DNA from: Phytophthora quininea
Lineage: Eukaryota > Oomycota > Peronosporomycetes > Peronosporales > Peronosporaceae
DNA length: 64,000 nucleotides
NCBI GenBank assembly: GCA_011947345.1
Contig: JAAVTG010000528.1
Span: 434,001-498,000 of the forward strand
Direction of reading: 5' to 3'
Positions 10,399 through 22,976 of the stretch are shown piece after piece. The notes under the pieces were generated by a model. That model was not told the DNA's origin. It ran no database searches and saw nothing but the letters and a program-made list of their open reading frames with translations. The position numbers and the translations under genes are program-made. The first letter of the stretch is position 1; each line of letters starts with the position of its first letter.

Positions 10399-11564
10399 AT
10401 GCGCTCCAACGACTGCCAGAAGGTGATCGTGGTGGGCATCCCCAAGACGCTGGACGATGCGCAGCTATCCGAGCTGTTTGCCGACTTTGGCGGCATTGCA
10501 GAGGCCAAAGTGGTGCTGGACGTCAATACCAGCGCGAGTCGCGGCTTCGGCTTCGTGACGTTCACGGCGGCGTCGACAATGCGCGCAGCCATCAAAGGCA
10601 TGAATAAGAAAGTGGTACAAGGCCGCACCTTAAACGTACGTCAACTGGTGCCTAAAGACCAATTCCAGAGCCAAAGAAGGAGCAGCCGGACCCAAGCAAG
10701 CGGCCGTGCTGGCTGCTGCGCAAGGGCAAGTGCACCAAAGGAGCCAACTGCCCGTTCTCGCACGACGTGACGGACGGCGAGTTTGGACTTTGCTTCGAGT
10801 TTAAGCAGACAGGAACCTGCAAAAGAGGAGACAGCTGCAAGTTTTCCCATGGGATGGAAGACAAGAAAGAAGAAGAGGAGGAGGTGGAGACGCCTGCTAA
10901 ACCTGAGAAGAGAGTCTGCTACAGCTTCCAAAATGGACGTTGCCATCGTGGCAATCGATGTATCTATGCACACGAGTTGCTGGAGAACAAAGAGGCTCCT
11001 ATTAAGGAGAAGAAAACCGTGAAGAAGGAGACGCAGCCGTTTGAGGTGGTCGACAAGGTAGAGACTAAGAAGAGGAGACGGCCGGAGGACGAAGAGAGCG
11101 ACGACGAGGAGTCGGTTCCTTATGCGAACAAGCAGGAGGAGAAACCAAAGCAGTTCAAGCCGAAGAAAGCTCCAGCTGCGTCTGGACTGGCTGCCCATGT
11201 CAACAGCTTCATGAACAAACAAAAGCCCCAGTCGAAGAAGTTTGAGTGGAAGGCCAAGGTACCGGCATCCAATGAGAAACCGGTTAAGCGGGAGATCAAG
11301 CAAGACCAGCAGTATGAGGACCGGGAGGTGCAGCAGCGACCGGTTAAGAAATTCAAACAGGAGAAGGTCGACATGGGAGCTGCTTTCGACGGCATCTCGG
11401 ACGACGAGGCTCCAACCTACGGACGTAAGAAGAAGGTCGTGGATAAAGAGAAATTACGTGCCAACCGCGCCAAGCTCAAAGAGGAACGTCGTGCCAAGCG
11501 CAGCGCCAAGAAGTCTGCGCTGTCAAAACTGATGACCAAGGGCGAAGTCGAGCTGGAAGCATAG
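10399..11564 (+). CDS. RNA-binding protein, one RRM and three CCCH zinc fingers
   Basis: The N-terminal RRM spans about residues 8-85, with VIVVGIPKTL as the RNP2-type strand and RGFGFVTF as RNP1. Three CCCH fingers follow: C-x7-C-x5-C-x3-H (CWLLRKGKC), C-x8-C-x5-C-x3-H (CFEFKQTGTC) and C-x7-C-x5-C-x3-H (CYSFQNGRC). The rest is a charged region with lysine-rich, probably nuclear-localising, segments and ends GEVELEA. The RRM frame and the finger frame differ by one base; the change lies near CC at 10666-10667, and one added base gives 388 residues. The first finger is readable only in the second frame, which shows the frames belong together. The likely role is in mRNA processing or turnover. 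No intron is apparent. Confidence 0.8.
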
Positions 11565-11834
11565 TCCATCCCACTCCTACAGACACTCGATTGACCTATA
11601 TTGTGCATACACAGAAGGTATCTAAATACCTCGACCGCAACATTTTCATCGTCACGAACATCAACCATACAAAAAGTTACTGCACTAATCTGCTCTTTTA
11701 CCTTGGTGGCATATTTAGCATCTGTTATTTTTATTCCATACTTCATTCTCATATAAAGTCATCAAAAGATTGCAACCTACACCGCTACACGTGGCTTTCA
11801 GGATCGCCATTCGGTCACTTGCTCACTCAACACG

Positions 11835-12887
11835 ATGGGGCGGACGGTGCTGTACGCGTCGAGTCCTCGGGACTCGAGCATCTTTAACCTGGTGGTCTGC
11901 ATCGCCGGCATCTACACGTGCTACCTGAGCTATGGCATCTTCCAGGAGAAAATGTACGCTCCAATACCAACAAAATGCCACCTACTTAACATTATTAACG
12001 TTTTTAATCTAATGTCTCTGCAGCTTCACGTACCGCTCGCCGACCGGTGACAAGTTCACGGCCACGCTCTTCATGCTGTTCGTGCAGTGCGTCACCAACG
12101 CTGCAGTGGCCTACGCCGCCACGTTCGTCTGGAAACCGGAGCGAGCTCGCATGCCGTTGGGTCCCTTCGCCTTCACGGCTGCTGCCTATTTGGGCGCGAT
12201 GCTCTGCAGTAACGAAGCTCTGAAACACGTGAGCTTCCCCACCCAAGCGCTGGGAAATCGTGCAAGATGATCCCCGTGATGCTCATGGGCGTGCTCATCC
12301 GTCGCAAAAAGTACTCTTTGACCAACTACATTTGTGTGGTGGTGATCACTGCGGGCATTGCCATCTTCCAATTGGGCAAAGGGTCGGCGAAACACGCCGA
12401 GAGGGAGAACAGCACCTACGGACTGTTGCTGCTGTTTTCGTCCTTGACGCTGGATGGGATTTCCGGACCTAAGCAGGAAGAGATCGCGCACCAACTGCGT
12501 CCTTCGGTGCACCAGCAGATGCTCAACACCAACATTTGGGCGGTGGTGTACACTGGAATCGGAGCTATTGTCACGGGCCAGGCGCTGGAAGGATTCTTCT
12601 TCTGCATCGAGAACCCATCCATCCTCAACTCGGTCTTCTACTTCTCGGTGTGCAGCGCGTTGGGCCAGAACTTCATTTATTTCACCATCCAGCAGTTCTC
12701 GGCGTTGACATGCACGACCATCACCACGACGCGCAAGTTCTTTACGATCCTCTTCTCCGTCGTGTGGTACGGTCACGAGCTCAGCGCCATGTCGTGGCTC
12801 GGCGTGGCGATCGTCTTCATCGGTTTGGGCTGGGAGCTCTCCACCAAGTACCAGAAGTACCAGCAGCAGAGCGTCAAGCTCACGTAA
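11835..12887 (+). CDS. SLC35B1/HUT1-type nucleotide (sugar) transporter
   Basis: This is a multi-pass transporter of the UAA/SLC35B family, which exchanges UDP-galactose or ATP/ADP across the ER membrane. Exon 1 is 11835-11953 and exon 2 is 12024-12887; the 70-nt intron 11954-12023 (GTACGC...CTGCAG) splits an isoleucine codon. Family signatures are the phrase FTYRSPTGDKFT after the first helix, FPTQALG followed by MIPVMLMG, and the C-terminal TITTTRKFFTILFSVVWYG. About ten hydrophobic helices can be traced. The frame changes by one base within AAA at 12255-12257, exactly where the family has a conserved lysine. One added base gives 327 residues. The lysine-rich C-terminus could serve ER retention. 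Confidence 0.85.
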
Positions 12888-13037
12888 ACCAGTAGAACGC
12901 ACTGTGTCAGGCGCGCTTCCTCATCATAAGAACCTCACAATGCGATTGCATCAAGCACGACAAATGCTCTGTTCGTTAAATTAAGTGCGCTGCCTAATGT
13001 TTCTCTCACTAAAAGCACGTTGCCGTCGTGCAGCAGT

Positions 13038-16000
13038 TCACTCCTGATCAAAATTGAGACTTCTCGAAGCGTGCAGGCTACTACGAGCACGCGGAGTTCC
13101 GGACTGACTGCGAGCTCGCGCAGGGCCATCTGCTGCTTGTAAATTAGTGCTGCTGGAGTTGGGCGTCAACTTTGAAGAACGACGCGCTGCACTTCGCTGA
13201 TGATCGACAACACCTAAATCTAAGTGCATGAGGCCTGTGTTGGTGTTCATCATGTCTAGCAGCAGATTCTTCAAGCCCTCGCCGAGCATACTCAGATCAT
13301 ACTCGCCATCTTCGTTCTCTAACCATCGAGTCACCTCCTTACGCAGTGCTGAAAGTAAATTCGGGTAGCGCTTGGCTGCCATCTTACGGAAACGCTCCTC
13401 CTCCAGTAGTCTCAACGAGTTGCCGAATAGACGGTCTTTCTTGCTCGCACTAGCTTCGAACTCTGCGATTTTCGTCTTGAAGTCGTTGATCTGGTTGAAG
13501 AGCTTCATGATTTTCTGTAAAGATTGCAGTCGGTTGTGTGCGCTTTTGACGATGCGCTTGACTGCGCTGATGTCTATAATGGAGTCACGCAGACGCTGCA
13601 ATTGCAATTCGCCATGCGATAGTGAGTACGTTTTGTGGAATTCCTCAAAGGCAGGGTCTAGTTTCGACAAAAGGAGTCGTGACAGTCAGGAAGTAGTGCG
13701 GGTGGAGGCTCGGCATCCTCTTGCTCTTCGTCACTAGACAGCCTCGACGCAAACACAGCATATTTTTCAAGGATGGCGCGGCGTGCTTTAAGACCTTCAT
13801 CCTCCCGACCTACAAAGAAGCTGATGCGCTGGTCGTTCGTGTCGATCCCGAAAGCTGCAAAATCGTCGTTCATAGAGCAGAATATGCTTGTAAGTGCCAT
13901 TTCCATGGGCAGATTTAGTCTTTCGATCTTTTCCTTGCCAGCTACGAGGGTGTCCCGGAAACAACTGTGCTCGTTCATTGTGTGTGCCAACGGCGCTATC
14001 GATACGCCAATGTGTTCTTTACGGAGTGAGTCACTTTCAATATCTTCTCCGTCATGAACATCCTGTGTTAGCATAGTTGCTTCCTCCAACGTTCTGCGAA
14101 GAAACTCGAGAGCATTGGAGCGTCCTGCTTCGATTTCCTTAAAACATTGTAATGTCGTGGCTAGTAATTCCAGCCCTTTGTTACTCACGTCAAGTTGTCC
14201 ACCTTTCTGAAGGATCCAAGCCTTCAACTCATCGAAACGGTTCACGTTATAGTCAACTTCGTCATTGTCAATAGGACTCTCGGACCTCTGCAGAGCGTCT
14301 ATCACTGAATTGATATCGCCATGAGAGAGCTGCATCTTTCGAGCCAGCATCCGAATCGCATCTAATGACTCATCCAACTCAGTGATGCGTCTCGTTTTCT
14401 CTTTCAACAACACAGTTAAAAACGCTTCGTCTTGCTGGAGGAATTCCCCGGAGATAAAAGCACTACTTGTATCGTCAAGACTCCCCAGCAAAACCTCAAG
14501 CGCTGTAGATGACTCAGAGTTCTTCTGATAGTCTCTCCAGACACTCAGGTGTGCAGTGGATGCTCGCTTTAGAGACTGATCAATGTCCCCGACTTTATTC
14601 TGGGGGATATGCCGGAAGTCCGCAGTCGATTTGATCTGAAGCGCAGCAGCCAGCCTATGTATGCCATCGGAAGTCCGAACGCGAGCATTCGCGCGACTGC
14701 ACAAGTCCGCTTCCAATCGTTTCCGTACAGTGAGAAGGTATTTCTCTTGCTCGAGTAGCGTGTCCCCGCTAGTGAGGAAACTGCCTCTATGTCTAAGCGA
14801 TCCGATACGTTCAAGACCAGCTCCAGCTGACTTACTACTCGGTACGCGTCATCAATCCGCAGCTGCAGCTTTTCTCGAGCAGCCTCAAGTCCTTCTAATT
14901 CCTCCGAGCATTTCTTTACTAATAATTCGTTAATGTCGTGGAATTTGCTGGCTTGGTATTCTTCGTCCAAACCCAATTCCTTCCAAATATCTTGGCATTT
15001 CTACAGACGTGAGAGCAAACGTGTTAGACACATATCCAAATAGAACATGTCGTACCACGTACCGTCATTAAGCGAAAAGACTCTTCTTTCATCTCTGCAT
15101 TCTTGGCGGATGCTTGGAGTTTGTCCAACTCGATGCGCATCCTCTCCATTTCTGCATCTTTATCGGCTAGTTGAGTGACAAGCTGCTTTTCGCGCTCCTC
15201 AAAGCCAGCTAGCGTACTGAGTGCGCTTGTCTGCGCTTTAAATGCTGCTGAATCCTCGGTTAGATGCATGCTATCCGCTCCGACAGTGTCGTTGAACTGC
15301 GTAACCATCTGAAAGGCACATTGAACATCCTTCTCGTACTTAACTTCGAGCTGTTTGACGTTCTCGTTCATTTCGCTTTCCATGGCAGTCAATTTGGCAT
15401 CTTTTTCGTCTTGTTCCTCCCCTCCAGCATATTGCTATCAATAAAAACCATGAAGATCCTCTTTGTGGAGTATATCTCGGCAATGAGTGCTCTAATCACA
15501 CATTTTGCCGCCTCCAGTGAAGTAATTGAGTCCAATATTGGAATCATTGACGCTCGCTGGCTGCTCTTAGCGCGTACAGCATCACTGATTTGCGCAATCT
15601 TTTCCTCGCAGGCTTTGAGATCCTGCTCGTTCTTTTCCATAAACTCCTGTTCAGTCATATCGCCTCGATGGCAGGCCATTAATCCACTCGTGATATTCCG
15701 GAAGAGTTGAGACCTATTGCGCAGTTCTTTCGCCAAAGAGGTCTGGAGGTCTTCCTTGTCCAATGCAATCTGTGAACGACAGCAAACGTCATCAGCATCA
15801 GAAGATAACAATCACGAGCTTAACGGTACAAACCTGAAGTTGATTTTGGATCATCGCCAAAATTTTCTTCGAGTGCGGCAACGATAGCTCCTCCCTCGTG
15901 AACAGTGGCGACATATGCGAAATATCTTCATCATGTTCGTTAATGTATGTAGTCACTTCCTTCTCCTCTTCGTTCAGGTAGTTGGAAATCCTTTCAAGGT

Positions 16001-18495
16001 CGTACGCACCGAAACGAACCTTAATTTCACCTGCTCTCGACAAAACACCAAGTGCAGTCGTGGTCTCGTCGTCGTCTCGTGTTTGCCTCAGCTGCTCAAC
16101 TTCGTTATGCTTCTCCTTCCATGCGTTGCGGCCGAGTTTGATTTCTAACTTTAATTGATCAGCTAGGGCGGCTTGTTGGTTGTCCAAGTCGTCGATCTCA
16201 ATCCCAATCAGCTCGAGCTTCTCCATTGCCTGGTCAACATTGCGCTGCACTTCCCGACTTTTCACTGAGTCTGGATCGGATGGCAGCCACGTCTTCATTC
16301 TTGCAATCATGTCGGCGAGTCCGTCTCGTAGCAACTCCTTACGATGACGTCTCGTCTCTAGAGCTAAAATTCTGGAATTAAACGATGCTCGCTTGCGCGC
16401 CTCTAATTCCTGAGTTTCGTGCATTTCATATGCCAAAAGCACGATATCTAGAGTGCGGCCCAGCTTGTTAAGCGAGTATAGCACTTTTGTTGGTGCGTAT
16501 TGGTCCGGTGTGGGGTCTTCCATGATCGCCACAGACGACTCGCTGTCGCTGATAAGATCGAGAAAGTCATCCTGTGGCTCAATGCACGAGTTTTCATCCT
16601 CGGTCGTGCTGGACAAGGAAGCTGCTCGTCGGAATTCATTGCTGGGAGCCATCTCATACAACTGTGCAGTCAAACCGTTAAGCAAACGCCGCGTCTCGAA
16701 TGAGCGTTCATCGCTGGAAGATTCCGGTCCAGCCCCCACAGCGACCTGCTCAATCTTATTCAGATACGCCAGAACTCTTGGGTTTGTCAATATAGAATCT
16801 GTCAAGTTGTCAACCTCCGCAGGTCCAACTTCGCCCAAACGCGTGAATATCGCCTTAATCAGTTCGCGACACAACAGTTGGTTGAACGCTTTCAAGCTGA
16901 CAAGCTCGGCGGTGCGACTGTCAATGTTCTTGACAGCCTTGTTTTGGATGTTCTTGGCGCGGTTGGCGTACTGCAAAGTGTTCAGTGTTTCGTTCGAGTT
17001 GGATTCTGCTGGAGACACACAAGCGCTATAGCCACAAACAACGGATTCAGTATAAAAACGGAGTTCCTAACTACGTCATATTGGAAACGTACATGAAGAG
17101 CGTCCGACTGTTGCCACCCAGCGCGTCTTGCAGAAGACGCGTAAGTTTTGATGACCTGTACGGAACATGAACGTGTGATGCCGCCCGACGTTTCTCATCA
17201 CCCAGCGCGTTAATGACATTTCCAAGCGCGAAAAGACCAACGTTGATCTGGATGCCTTCCTTCATCCGATCACCCTCAGCTAGCGTCTTTTTCAGTCGCT
17301 CGCTACCGGCAAGATCAACGAACGTCAACTTGGATACAATCACGGCATCGGTTTCCTGGCTCATATCTCCAATCGGAGCAGGTTCTTTGATGCTTCGTCT
17401 GCCACTAGCGCTTTGGTTACTTGATCTGATCTTGTTCTCCTTGGCTTCCTGTTGGGAAACTCTCTGCACGATCTTCACTGTGTACACTGCGTGAGATCGA
17501 CTGGAGTGCTCGTTCATCTGCGTACTAGCTGTAACTCGATGCATGGACCCTCTCCGCATCTGCTCCATTGCCTCTTGTCTTGTAGACACTCGAACTTCCG
17601 TCAATCCCTGCACCCAAACGCCGTTTTTCTTGTTTTCTCTCAATTGCAACGGCTCGTTCCGTCTCGATCTCTGCGCGTCTGGATTCTCCAACAAATCGTG
17701 GATATCCTCTCCATAGATCTCCAAAAAGACACGGAGATCTGCGTCTCTCCTCCCTTTTCGGCCAATTTGTCAAAAAGCTGATGAAGAAACCTCGGGATCA
17801 ATCCTAGATCCTCTTCCACGACATCTCCTACGTCTTTCTCACTGCTGCTACTGTCAGTCGACGACTGAGAGAAGATCTGGTTGGCCATCATCATCGTAGA
17901 TGGCATGGCGTTCGCCATCGTGAATGTTTTGCCAGAACCCGTCTGGCCGTAAGCTATCACAGTAACATTGAAGCCTTGTAGGAAGGAACTCATCCACGGC
18001 TGTAGCGCTTCGTCGTAGAGCTCTGTCTGCTTGGTTGATTGGGGAAACACGTGATCGAACCTATCACATGGATACCGTTAGTAGTGTAGTCGTTGTCGTC
18101 AACTAGTGAAAAGGAAACTTCAAAGGCAACTTCAACTCTTACGTGAACTTCCTGTTGTCGGCGCCGGCACTACCGACGCATACGCAGTCTACTTTACCTG
18201 CAGGACGCGTCACATATGTCGCAGCATTGCGCGCGAGCTCTCGAGGCAACATGGGGCGAATCCGCACTGCCACCCGCACGCTGCCGTCTTTCCTGGCGCT
18301 TGTGGGCTGCAGTGGCCGCACGCGGGAGTTGTCGACGCCATTGGACGAGCGCTCCGAGTCTTCGTCCGAGTCCGCGCGCTGCATTGGCGTCGCTGGTGGC
18401 TTGAGGCCCGAGCGCGGCGGCCGCAGCATGGCGTCCGGCCGGTGCAGATCGGGAAGTGGAGCTCGTTTCAACTTTTCAAGCAGACGCGATTTCAT
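13038..18495 (-). CDS. Large N-terminal-motor kinesin, kinesin-4/KIF21-like
   Basis: This is a microtubule motor. Exons are 18495-18143, 18060-17093, 17025-15834, 15769-15063 and 15000-13038; introns of 82, 67, 64 and 62 nt all have GT-AG ends. The motor starts near residue 72 ([10 protein letters not shown]), with the P-loop GQTGSGKT at 156-163, switch I NEHSSRSH, switch II DLAGSE, and the end of the motor at [20 protein letters not shown]. The remaining 1,250 residues are charged, heptad-rich coiled coil with a basic serine-rich tail. Four one-base deletions fall in homopolymers: A-run 17723-17727, C-run 15419-15422, C-run 14764-14767, A-run 13669-13672. With these four bases the exons sum to exactly 1,728 codons plus stop. 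The start at 18495 precedes a basic leader. The kinesin-4 assignment is from motor phrases; the tail is not diagnostic. Confidence 0.85.
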
Positions 18496-18595
18496 TGGTA
18501 GAAAATGTTTGAATTTTACGCGGGAAAGTTTTCGCACTGGAACGAAATGATTTTTCACTTCAACTTGCTCTGAAGTCAGCGTGTCAACACTATCT

Positions 18596-19621
18596 CTATG
18601 GCTGGATATACGGCAGCTTGATGTTGTCCCAGTCGGACGCCTCCGAGATGCGGCGCGCCACTTCCACGAGCGTACGCTCGTCCTCGGCCGAGAAGCCGTT
18701 CTTCTCGGGGCAGTCCAGATCGATGAGCGCCACCACATCGCCCTGCTTGTCGAAGACTGGCACCACCAGCTCCGACTCGGACGCGTCGTCGCACGCAATG
18801 TGGCCGGGGAATTGGTGGACATCAGCGATACGCTGCACCGACTTCGTGCGTGCCGAGGCGCCGCACACGCCGCTCTGGAATCGGATGCGGCTGCACGCTG
18901 GTTTGCCCATGAAGGGGCCGAGGATGAGGATCTGGTGGTGATCAGTCTCCTTGGGGTTGGCCAGCGGTCGCACAAAGTAGAAGCCTGCCCAGTTGATGGG
19001 GCGCTGCGCGTCCACGAAGGCGTTCCAGATGATGGCGGAGACGTTGGCCGCGTTGGCCACATAGTCCCGCTGGCCGGTGGTGATGGTGAAGGCGTTGACG
19101 TCGTCCAGCAGTTCGTCGGCATCGACAGGCTTCAGGTAGTTGTGCAGCTCCGTCTCGCTCGGGCAGTCTGGAGCATCAAGTCAGCATTGGATCACATCAA
19201 CACTTCTTCCAACATAGTCGAGGCACCTACCAGGACTCCAACCGATCTGGTCCACCAGCTTGAGCACGCGCTCCTTGAGAGAGTCGTCCGCAGTCACATT
19301 GGCCACCTCGGCGCCAGCTTTGAGCACTGCGAGGCTCGGCGTCTCCACCTCGCTCGATACCGTCTGCACCAGCGTCTGTAGCACGAATTAGTTAACACGC
19401 AGTCGTCTGCAGTTTTAGGAAATAGTTCGTACGATGTCGTCGCGGCCGCGGAACAGGAAGAGCAGCGGCAGCAGCAGCTTCTGCTGGTCGCGTTGCTGCT
19501 TACGGCCGGTCTCTGTGGGCAGCGACAGTGTCACCACAGGCTTGGTCGAGGATGCAGTAGCGAGATCCTGCACAGAGGCGAACAGCCGCAGAGCGGTCTC
19601 CAGTCGAGCTTGCAGTGCCAT
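18596..19621 (-). CDS. GAF-domain free methionine-(R)-sulfoxide reductase-like protein
   Basis: The family reduces free methionine-R-sulfoxide using catalytic cysteines in a GAF fold. Exons are 19621-19433, 19375-19231 and 19167-18596; introns of 57 and 63 nt have GT-AG ends, and the total is exactly 301 codons plus stop with no break. The GAF domain covers about residues 140-300 and shows the fRMsr signature: NWAGFYF, LGPFMGKPACSRI, GVCG, DVHQFPGHIACD and ESELVVPVFD. These include three cysteines at the positions expected for the active-site set. The N-terminal 120 residues are helical and not part of the usual bacterial enzyme; their role is unknown. The start codon is 265 bp from that of the divergent kinesin at 19886, so the two may share a promoter region. 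Cytosolic, as no targeting signal is seen. Confidence 0.85.
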
Positions 19622-19885
19622 GGTCTCCGAGGTGAAAGCGAAAGTGAAGAGAGCAACGCCGTCACCTGGTGAATTCCAGTGTGTGTTGGACCATTTACGC
19701 CCAGCGATTGGCCTTCACTCGGGATCGCGGCTGGCAAAGACGGACACGAGCCAAGGCGGATTGTGGGGTACAAGTCCCAGTCAACTGCAACAGGACTGAC
19801 CGGCTGCCAGGAATACGCGAGGCAGCTATTTATTGTCGATGTCTCTGTTGCGACTTCCACACGACACCTTGGGCCTTTGACGACC

Positions 19886-22602
19886 ATGCACGAGCTGAAG
19901 GTCAAGTCCCTTTCACCTGCCAAAAGTCCCAAGCGACTTCCTTCTCCACCGTTGGTCTCGCGAGTTCGAGTTGCAGTGCGAGTGCGACCACCAACGCGTG
20001 AAAGCGGAGACTCCACACCACTGCTCTGCATTTCCAAAGCAGATCCAGAATCAACAAGTGATTTTGATGAAAACGCACTGCAATGCCATCTCGAGAAAAC
20101 CTCCAAAACCTTTCGATTCGACCACGTTTTCCAAGCCGAGGCGGTGCAAAATGGTGCGTTGAGCAGTCTTCAAAGCATCAATGAACTAGATTGCTAACAT
20201 AACTTCGTCCAGATGTGTACGACCAAGCGCTGAAGCCGATGCTGGCGTCACTACTGCATGGATTCAACGTCACTGTGCTTGCGTACGGCCAAACTGGATC
20301 TGGCAAAACATACACGATGGGCGGAGCATCCTTCAATAGCGACGGATTAATTCCTCGCTTCTTGAACGATATTTTCGCCGCGCTTCGGAGCGAGTCCAGT
20401 GCCAAGACAACAGCAAGAGTCACGTTCCTTGAAATCTACTGCGACGAAATTCGCGACTTGCTCGCTGATAGTTCCGAAAGCAGTAGACGAGGATCGATAT
20501 CTACACTAACAATGCACGAAGATGCAGATGGCGTGTGGGTCGATGGAGTGCAACAAGTCCAAGTGAAGACCGTCGACGAAGCGCTACAACTTTTGAGCAA
20601 AGGTCGACAACGACAGACCATTGGAGCGCATGCGCTGAATGACCAGTCCAGTCGATCTCATGCCGTCTACACTTTGGAGATTTCGCGTGCGTTTGCCACC
20701 GAGATTAAACGCGCTAAATTGACCTTTGTGGATCTTGCCGGAAGTGAACGGATCAAGAAGACGATGGTGGAAGGTCAACGCATGAAGGAAAGTATCCAAA
20801 TCAATGGTACGTCTCCACTTGTGCGTATTGCGATCGTCTTCTTACGATTGAATTCATGCATCCAGTCGGTTTGCTGGCGTTGGGTAACGTTATTAACGCC
20901 TTGGGAAACAAACAGCGTTCACAGCGACGAAATAGCACTGGTGTGAGCGGTCGAAGAGGCAGCCTCACCGGCAGCGATAGCATCGTTCCAAATGTGACGG
21001 CACACGTTCCATACAGGTCGTCAAAACTCACACGACTGCTTCGTGACGCTCTCGGAGGCAACTCCGTGACGCTTTTCGTGTACGATACCATTCACTATTG
21101 TAGTGGATTTTGTTTGTTCTTACTTATATCATCAATATTCTTGCTGCAGAGCTTGTGTTTCGCCCGAGATAGCCAACAGTGGTGAGACGTTATGTACGCT
21201 CCAATATGCGAACCGCGCGCGATCGATCCAGAACAGAGCTCAAAAGAACGTCGAGGAGGCTCCGGCTGAAGATGTTGTTAACGAAGAACCCTCCCTTAAA
21301 CGTGGCACGGCAACTGAACGCGAGGTCTACTCCCTGCGAGCTCAGGTTGCAGCTCTGAAATTGCAATTGGAACAAGCGACCTTTGCTGCAGCAGAAGTGC
21401 ATGTTGCGATCGATACCCAAACGCCTGAGTCGCGAAGCCCCAAAGTGGTTCCTTTGGAATTAAACTTTGATATTGGTTCACAAACCGATGCTGCAGCTGA
21501 TGTAACTGAAACAATTGTTCTTTCCGATGCGGCAAGTGGCGCTGGTAGCTCTACACGGGAAGAATTTAACTCGATGCTTAATGGCGCAGCGGTTAGCTCC
21601 TGCGACAACGGTACGCAGACTGAACTATCCATGACCAGTATTGATATTCTCAAGAAGCTGCTGGCCAACAAAACGCGACGTGATCCACCACCCCAAACAT
21701 CAATTGCAGTTGGGACGCCTCCTCCACAAATCGAAGAGCAAAGCACACAGTACGAACCTCCGCTCCACCTTCAAATCGAACGAAAATCTCCAATCGACTA
21801 CGTGCTGCTCCCACCCAGTGAAATCTTTCGCGAGGTTCATCATCTAAAGCAAGTAGCTCTCGGAGGAGCTCCGTCCCCATGGCCTCATCGCCGTCGTCTG
21901 GATGGCCAGCCCAATTTCCCTAAACAGAGTCCACGGTCAATACAACTCTCTACAGTGGGCGAAACTAACCGTGAAACCTCAAACCAGCAATATCAAGCGA
22001 GCCTGAAAACGCCAGACCTATTACAAAATCTCCTAAATCACGTTCAAAACTTCTTCCGGAATGAAGCAGACGATTCGCCAAGCGAGCTGAAATTGGAACT
22101 GGGTAACCCAAAAGTTGTCAAAGCAACAACAATCCCAATGTCTTTAGACACATTCCTGGAGCAGATGAGGACTCTCTTTGAACAGCGATCTCACCTGGAT
22201 CAGGTCGTCCAGAAGCTTACGCAACGGTTTCGACATCTCTCGAACGTGCTTGGCGCTGAAGATACCGAATCCAAAATCCACGAGATATCCAAATATGAGC
22301 TGACACATCAACAGCGTTCGCTTCAGCAACAGCTTGAAACATGTGAGCAGGTGGCGGCGGAAAGACTGTGGAGGCGATTGCAGCACCGAGAAGTCGCGCT
22401 TGACAACTGCGACGCTGAATGGGACGGCACCTTCAATCAAGTCTTCCTTTCGCAAGACCAATACGACGCTTGTCAGCCTTGGCATGCACATCTCGACAAT
22501 CATGAGTTCTTCCAACGTTGCATACTACCATTTATTCTCAATGGCTGGATCTCCGTCACTCCCAGTGATGTTGAAAACGAACAACTCTGGCTCACTCTGT
22601 AA
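19886..22602 (+). CDS. Kinesin, N-terminal motor, 842 aa
   Basis: Exons are 19886-20153, 20213-20806, 20866-21079 and 21150-22602; the introns of 59, 59 and 70 nt have GT-AG ends and the exons sum to exactly 842 codons plus stop, with no frame break. The motor starts near residue 30 ([10 protein letters not shown]), with P-loop GQTGSGKT at 115-122, [18 protein letters not shown] and LGNVINALG, ending at [21 protein letters not shown] short coiled coil and a low-complexity linker follow, with no second recognised domain. The motor is a paralogue of the larger kinesin 1.4 kb away on the other strand. The two share an intron at the same site and phase, inside the LF-x-ACVSP phrase. The tail ([12 protein letters not shown] onwards) probably dimerises or binds cargo; its subfamily is unclear. 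Confidence 0.9.
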
Positions 22603-22976
22603 CAACAAAACAAACAGCAACATAGGAATGCAGTATCGTCTTGGCTTGACTTCTGTGCAAGTGCATCAAACACACAAATGAAAGTTAAAGTAAAGTAAAA
22701 TTAATTAATGCCACGGCAAAGGAAACGGAACGAATGCCCCCATCCACGCTCACTGGTCAGCACCACTCTGCGATCCATCGTAGATTAACCGACGGGGACG
22801 ACTCGGCTCTAATGTATTTTCTATCGAGCTTCCCCTCGTTGCAGTTCACGATGAACTTTCAAAGTGCAGCTGCCACTCAGCCCAAACAGTTCAAGCCACC
22901 CCAAAACTTTATATCCATTCTCAGTCCCCACCACTCGCAGCCTCTATGTGTCTTGGCGAGTCCTTAATTCTCCAAC
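22603..22976. other. Intergenic between convergent genes
   Basis: This is the shared 3' flank of the kinesin and of the FAD oxidoreductase. I see no gene; the stretch from 22680 to 22710 is AT-rich and may hold polyadenylation signals. Confidence 0.5.

Noticed and set aside
10615..10680. Very short intron (33 nt, GTACGT...CCAG) joining the RRM and zinc-finger frames
   Set aside because: It is shorter than the other introns here (57-82 nt) and would remove the last strand of the RRM; a one-base difference fits better.
10641..11303. 220-codon minus-strand frame opposite the RRM/CCCH gene
   Set aside because: Its leucine-rich composition mirrors the lysine/glutamate-rich sense strand; the sense frame has clear zinc fingers.
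12186..12902. 238-codon minus-strand frame opposite the transporter
   Set aside because: It mirrors a well-supported transporter and has no features of its own.
18139..19122. Extension of the kinesin frame upstream across the GAF gene
   Set aside because: The upstream part is the GAF gene read in another frame; the basic leader from the ATG at 18495 is a sufficient start.
18581..19381. 266-codon plus-strand frame opposite the GAF gene
   Set aside because: It is a shadow of the three-exon GAF gene, whose exons sum to whole codons and carry the active-site motifs.
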